Shown: piece after piece, positions 61,272 to 64,000 of the stretch
Position numbering within the stretch: position 1 is the stretch's first letter
Layout of the letters: each line of letters opens with the position of its first letter
Assembly (NCBI RefSeq): GCF_003056345.1
Contig: NZ_PYWB01000007.1
Coordinates: 62,001 to 126,000 of the forward strand
Direction of reading: 5' to 3'
DNA from: Devosia submarina
Lineage (GTDB): Bacteria; Pseudomonadota; Alphaproteobacteria; Rhizobiales; Devosiaceae
Length of the DNA: 64,000 bases
Notes under the pieces: generated by a model
Database searches by the model: none
The model's input: only the letters and a program-made list of their open reading frames with translations
Told to the model about the DNA's origin: nothing
Made by a program: the position numbers and the translations under genes

Positions 61272-62053
61272 GCTTTGTCTCCGGACGCTGGAGAATCGCC
61301 GAGCCGCAGTTCAGCGACGAAATCGTAGGTGTCACCTCGGTAGACGGAGCGGGTGAATTCGATGACACGGCCAGAGGCGAGATAGGAGGTGCGCTCGATG
61401 TTGAGGCCGGCCGAGCCGACGGCGACTTGCAGTAATTGGGCGTCCTGCTCGTTGAGATTGGCGGCGCGAATGCGCTGGATGGCGCGGATAGGGCGATTGC
61501 CGGATTTGTCTAGGTGACGGTAGAGCGAGTCCCCAATAGCTTCGGGATCAGGAACTATCCGCGCGGAAAGGCTGGCGCGCTCAATGGCGAGGGGGGTGTC
61601 TCCGGTGAGCCGAAGGCGCGAAATGCGTGCGACCTGTTCGCCGGAGGACAGACCGAGGATCACTGTTTCCTCCGGCGATGGCAGATATAGCCCACGCTCG
61701 AGCCATTCTGCCCGCACCGCCATGCCACGCCGGGCCATGTCTTCAGTAAAGGATGTCAGTTGCGAGAGGGATTGTTCGACACGCGGGGCCTGCGGCGCGA
61801 CAAAGGTGCCAGAGCCATGGCGCTGCACAAGAACGCCATCTTTGACCAGTTGCAGCACGGCTTTGCGCACGGTAACGCGAGACACGTCCACCTTGGCAGC
61901 CAGATCACGCTCCGAAGGCAGGGCGTCGCCGGCTTGGATGTCGCCACGACGGATAGCATCCTCGATCCAGCGCTTAAGCTGCAGGTAAAGCGGGCCGCCT
62001 TGGGGTAGGACGACGCGATCTTCGGCGAAAAAACCGCTGCTCACTTCAGCCAA
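61268..62053 (-). CDS. GntR-family regulator of amino-sugar genes (HutC/NagR type)
   Basis: This regulator has a GntR winged-helix (PLYLQLKRWIEDAIRRGDI, PSERDLAAKVDVSRVTVRKA) and a C-terminal UTRA effector domain, the HutC subfamily typical of NagR/DasR. The frame is open to an ATG at 62149, but that ATG overlaps TGGTAT repeats that look like operators. A TTG at 62053 with GGGGGA 4 bases upstream gives a normal 261-residue protein and was chosen; a GTG at 62044 is also possible. It starts the operon gntR-SIS-nagA and is divergent from murQ. Confidence 0.85.
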   Translation of the reverse strand: MAEVSSGFFAEDRVVLPQGGPLYLQLKRWIEDAIRRGDIQAGDALPSERDLAAKVDVSRVTVRKAVLQLVKDGVLVQRHGSGTFVAPQAPRVEQSLSQLTSFTEDMARRGMAVRAEWLERGLYLPSPEETVILGLSSGEQVARISRLRLTGDTPLAIERASLSARIVPDPEAIGDSLYRHLDKSGNRPIRAIQRIRAANLNEQDAQLLQVAVGSAGLNIERTSYLASGRVIEFTRSVYRGDTYDFVAELRLGDSPASGDKA

Positions 62054-62131
62054 TGCTTCCCCCGTCCGACACGTGTCCAGCCGCAAATCCTGACCCTCGG
62101 TCAGGTTAAAGCCCACTCGGCTCGCTTTATA

Positions 62132-62148
62132 ATACCAATAAAATACCA
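62132..62148. promoter_or_regulatory. TGGTAT repeats, putative GntR operator
   Basis: ATACCA occurs at 62132-62137 and 62143-62148, 11 bases apart, and the inverse TGGTAT at 62224-62229, close to murQ. HutC-type regulators such as NagR and DasR bind TGGTATxxACCA-like sites. Repeats spaced by one helical turn in the divergent region suggest binding sites for the neighbouring GntR protein. Confidence 0.5.
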
Positions 62149-62264
62149 TTGACCAAGTGCTATTTTGCTTGAAAGCACCTAGCGCGCTACCTTTTCAGGT
62201 ATCAAACACCGAACCTAGACAAGTGGTATGATTTTGGCATTATCTCGCGACAGAGGAGAGCGTA

Positions 62265-63167
62265 ATGACACCACGGCAGACGGAAATGCGCCATTCGCGG
62301 GCCCAAGGCTTTGATCTGCTTGCCCCGGAGGAGGCACTGATGATTCTTGCTCAGGCGCAAGCCGCGGCTGCCGACACCGTACAAACGGCCGTGCCGCAGA
62401 TTGCCCAAGCGGCCGACGTCATGGCCCAGACAATCTCTGGAACAGGCCGCATCATCTATGCAGCGGCGGGCAGCTCAGGACTAATGGCTATGGCCGACGC
62501 ATTGGAACTGCCCGGGACGTTCGGAATTGACCGCTCGCGCATCAAGATTTTGTTCGCCGGTGGCCTGAATGCGCTTGCGGCGCTGGAAGGCGGTCCAGAG
62601 GATGATATCGAAGCAGCGCGCCGGGATGTGGAGCAAGCCGGAGTAGGTCCGGGAGATTGCCTCCTTGCCTTAACCGCCAGCGGCTCGACGCCATATCCCT
62701 TGATGGCTGCGGAAACTGCTCGGCGCGCTGGAGCCCGGACGATCGGGATCAGCACCAATGCTGATGTGCCGCTGTTTAAGAAAGTAGACATCGCCATCTG
62801 CCTGCCGACGCCGCCGGAAGTCATCGCCGGCGCTACGCGCATGGGCGCAGGGACAGCGCAGAAAATCGCGCTCAACATGATGTCCACCTTGATGGCGGTA
62901 CGCCTGGGCCATGTGCACGACGGTTTTATGGTCAATGTGGTCGCCGATAATATCAAGCTGCGCCAACGAGCCCAAGGCATTGTTGCTGCCATCTCCGGCG
63001 TAGACGAAGCCGCTGCGAGCGAGGCACTTGACGCGACCGGAGGCGCGGTAAAGCTAGCGGTGTTGATCGCTGCAGGAGCAGCGAGCGTGGAAGACGCCAG
63101 GGGGATGCTCAACCAAAGCGGCGGCCAATTGCGGCCAGCGCTTGATGCGCTTGCGCGTCTGGCGTGA
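62265..63167 (+). CDS. murQ: N-acetylmuramic acid 6-phosphate etherase
   Basis: This 300-residue SIS-domain enzyme cleaves the lactyl ether of MurNAc-6-phosphate to give GlcNAc-6-phosphate, the substrate of NagA. The family blocks are YAAAGSSGLMAMADALELPGT, with the catalytic glutamate aligned in ALELP, and EVIAGATRMGAGTAQKIALN. The SGRLG loop of classical MurQ reads SGLMA, a departure. GAGGAG lies 6 bases upstream of the ATG. It is divergent from the GntR regulator and completes a MurNAc to GlcNAc-6-P to GlcN-6-P route. Confidence 0.88.
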   Translation: MTPRQTEMRHSRAQGFDLLAPEEALMILAQAQAAAADTVQTAVPQIAQAADVMAQTISGTGRIIYAAAGSSGLMAMADALELPGTFGIDRSRIKILFAGGLNALAALEGGPEDDIEAARRDVEQAGVGPGDCLLALTASGSTPYPLMAAETARRAGARTIGISTNADVPLFKKVDIAICLPTPPEVIAGATRMGAGTAQKIALNMMSTLMAVRLGHVHDGFMVNVVADNIKLRQRAQGIVAAISGVDEAAASEALDATGGAVKLAVLIAAGAASVEDARGMLNQSGGQLRPALDALARLA

Positions 63168-63255
63168 AACGCAGCCTGTTGTCAGCGAGCTTCTAAATGC
63201 CAGGAGTCACGCCTCACCCAAGGCAACTGCGCCAAGAGCTGGGCGTTGACTGCTG

Positions 63256-63298
63256 AGGAGGATGCCGAACCCGCCATCCTCCTGCCCCGTTCCGGGGC
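63256..63298 (+). promoter_or_regulatory. Two tandem stem-loops in the DUF2934 leader
   Basis: AGGAGGATG (63256-63264) pairs exactly with CATCCTCCT (63275-63283), and GCCCCG (63284-63289) with CGGGGC (63293-63298). They lie just before the GAGGAGG ribosome site of the DUF2934 gene. The first stem sequesters a second Shine-Dalgarno-like AGGAGG with an ATG, so it could affect initiation. Confidence 0.45.
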
Positions 63299-63314
63299 AT
63301 TGAGGAGGTTCACC

Positions 63315-63512
63315 ATGGAAAAGCATAGTGAAGAGGCCATTCGGGAACGCGCGTATGCGCTATGGGTCGAAGCAGGCTCGCCCGAAGGCGACGATCAGCG
63401 CTTCTGGCATGAGGCCGAACGTCAACTGAGCCGCGGCAGTGAGCTCGATACATCTGACAATTCTACTGACACTGATACACCGCCGGTACAGGCTGGCCTG
63501 CCCAATCTCTAA
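63315..63512 (+). CDS. DUF2934 small protein
   Basis: This 65-residue acidic protein starts at the ATG at 63315, preceded by GAGGAGGTT. The segment EEAIRERAYALWVEAGSPEGDDQRFWHEAERQL is typical of DUF2934, small cytosolic proteins of unknown function that are frequent in rhizobia and their relatives. Two stem-loops lie in the leader. It follows murQ by 147 bases on the same strand but its function is probably unrelated. Confidence 0.8.
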   Translation: MEKHSEEAIRERAYALWVEAGSPEGDDQRFWHEAERQLSRGSELDTSDNSTDTDTPPVQAGLPNL

Positions 63513-63893
63513 CAGCTATGGGCGGCGTCGGTGAGGCGCCGCTCGATTGCTCTATTTGTTTCATTTCTGGCGCCGTTGTTTCGCTTGTTCCACAACAAGT
63601 AGCTCGGGGCGGCCAGGCTCAGCTTCATCAAAGCCGATAAACAGCCGTCCTGAAGTACTTCATGGCGTTATCCAAGGCACGGCATCAAAGCTGTGGCGCC
63701 GTTACACAAGTGTCGCAAAGCTGTGATTTGTACCCCATCGCTGCGGCCTCGGGCCCGGCTTCCGCTTGCAAAAAGTTCCGGCTGGTAGTTAGCTTCGGTC
63801 CGGGAGAGCTCGACGGAAGATCGATGGAACCTGTCGGCCGCATTGGCGATCGGCGGAATACCCGTTCCAAGAGGACGGTTTGGGAGATACAAA
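63513..63893. other. 381-base intergenic region
   Basis: No gene is seen. It contains the direct repeat CAAAGCTGTG at 63686-63695 and 63716-63725, a candidate Pho box at 63710-63731 and a ribosome-binding site GGGAGA before the next gene. Small open frames here do not look real. Confidence 0.6.
63710..63731 (+). promoter_or_regulatory. Candidate Pho box
   Basis: GTGTCGCAAAG followed directly by CTGTGATTTGT resembles two tandem 11-bp PhoB half-sites (consensus CTGTCATAAAG/CTGTCAC). A further CTGTGGCGCCG half-site lies at 63691-63701. If real, PhoB would activate the solute-binding protein gene about 160 bases downstream when phosphate is scarce. No -10 element was identified with confidence. 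Confidence 0.35.
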
Positions 63894-64000
63894 ATGAAAC
63901 GGCGTGATTTTATGCTCGCTGCCGGCGCAACTGCCGGCGTGCTGATGATGCCCCGCATGTCTTTTGCAGCTGAGGGCGTGGTCGATATCTATTTCACCTC
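63894..64000 (+). CDS. Tat-exported extracellular solute-binding protein (partial, 5' end)
   Basis: The first 35 codons lie in the window. They encode a twin-arginine signal with KRRDFMLAAG and a hydrophobic stretch, then SFAAEG and the start of a mature domain, VVDIYFT. That opening is like family 1 extracellular binding proteins of ABC importers (iron-, phosphonate- or sugar-phosphate-type). A GGGAGA ribosome site precedes the ATG. A candidate Pho box lies upstream. The product cannot be named from 35 residues. Confidence 0.6.
   Translation, partial: MKRRDFMLAAGATAGVLMMPRMSFAAEGVVDIYFT

Overview
The window looks like an ordinary stretch of chromosome from a GC-rich alphaproteobacterium of the order Hyphomicrobiales, most like Devosia or a close relative. 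The evidence is gene order and family content: a clustered rpoZ-rsh-pyrE-acpS-lepB-rnc-era-recO block, smpB-dapA next to a lytic transglycosylase, hom-glpX-recJ, an RDD-bpt pair, an AapJQMP amino-acid transporter, an NDUFS4-type complex I subunit and a Porin_2 family porin. The genus is an inference. I see no integrase, transposase, phage gene or CRISPR array.

Layout. 0-4 kb: end of an MFS transporter, an SRPBCC protein, a cysteine synthase, a cardiolipin synthase and an AlaX-type editing protein. 4-10 kb: a leftward AapJQMP operon with a second binding-protein gene at its far end. 10-12.8 kb: a metC-like lyase, tRNA-Pro, the NDUFS4-like gene and a TraB/GumN protein. 12.8-22.8 kb: a leftward sugar ABC importer with two isomerase-like and two Gfo/Idh/MocA genes, read divergently from a LacI regulator across two palindromic operators. 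22.9-30.4 kb: tRNA-Arg, the tesA/ybbA/ybbP trio, ArsR and hemolysin III genes, a double cold-shock protein with DUF192, glyoxalase I and an M15 peptidase lipoprotein. 30.4-34 kb: two tRNA-Glu genes, then an ECF sigma/ChrR-like pair with an SDR and a cyclopropane-fatty-acid-synthase-like gene. 34-42.6 kb: recJ, glpX, hom, RDD, bpt, a Dabb protein and parC. 42.6-44.2 kb: intergenic palindromic repeats around recO. 44.2-52 kb: the conserved information-processing cluster plus smpB and dapA. 52-58.7 kb: slt, a degenerate alpha/beta hydrolase, a repeat-containing OmpA protein and a porin. 59-63.2 kb: amino-sugar and muropeptide recycling genes (nagA, SIS, GntR, murQ). 63.2-64 kb: a DUF2934 gene and the start of a Tat-exported solute-binding protein.

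How the genes work together. The sugar locus probably imports a sugar or glycoside and modifies it through oxidation and isomerisation steps under LacI control. The amino-sugar genes fit recycling of cell-wall sugars. The sigma/ChrR block resembles the singlet-oxygen and peroxide response of other alphaproteobacteria, and its lipid-modifying neighbours fit that role.

I did not find a clearly new multi-gene system. The best leads are single-gene oddities: a ChrR-like anti-sigma factor that lacks both zinc-binding cysteines, a homoserine dehydrogenase with a fused HTH-like N-terminal domain, an alpha/beta hydrolase with nucleophile and histidine both replaced, an AapQ with about 110 extra hydrophobic residues, and a triple-repeat OmpA protein.
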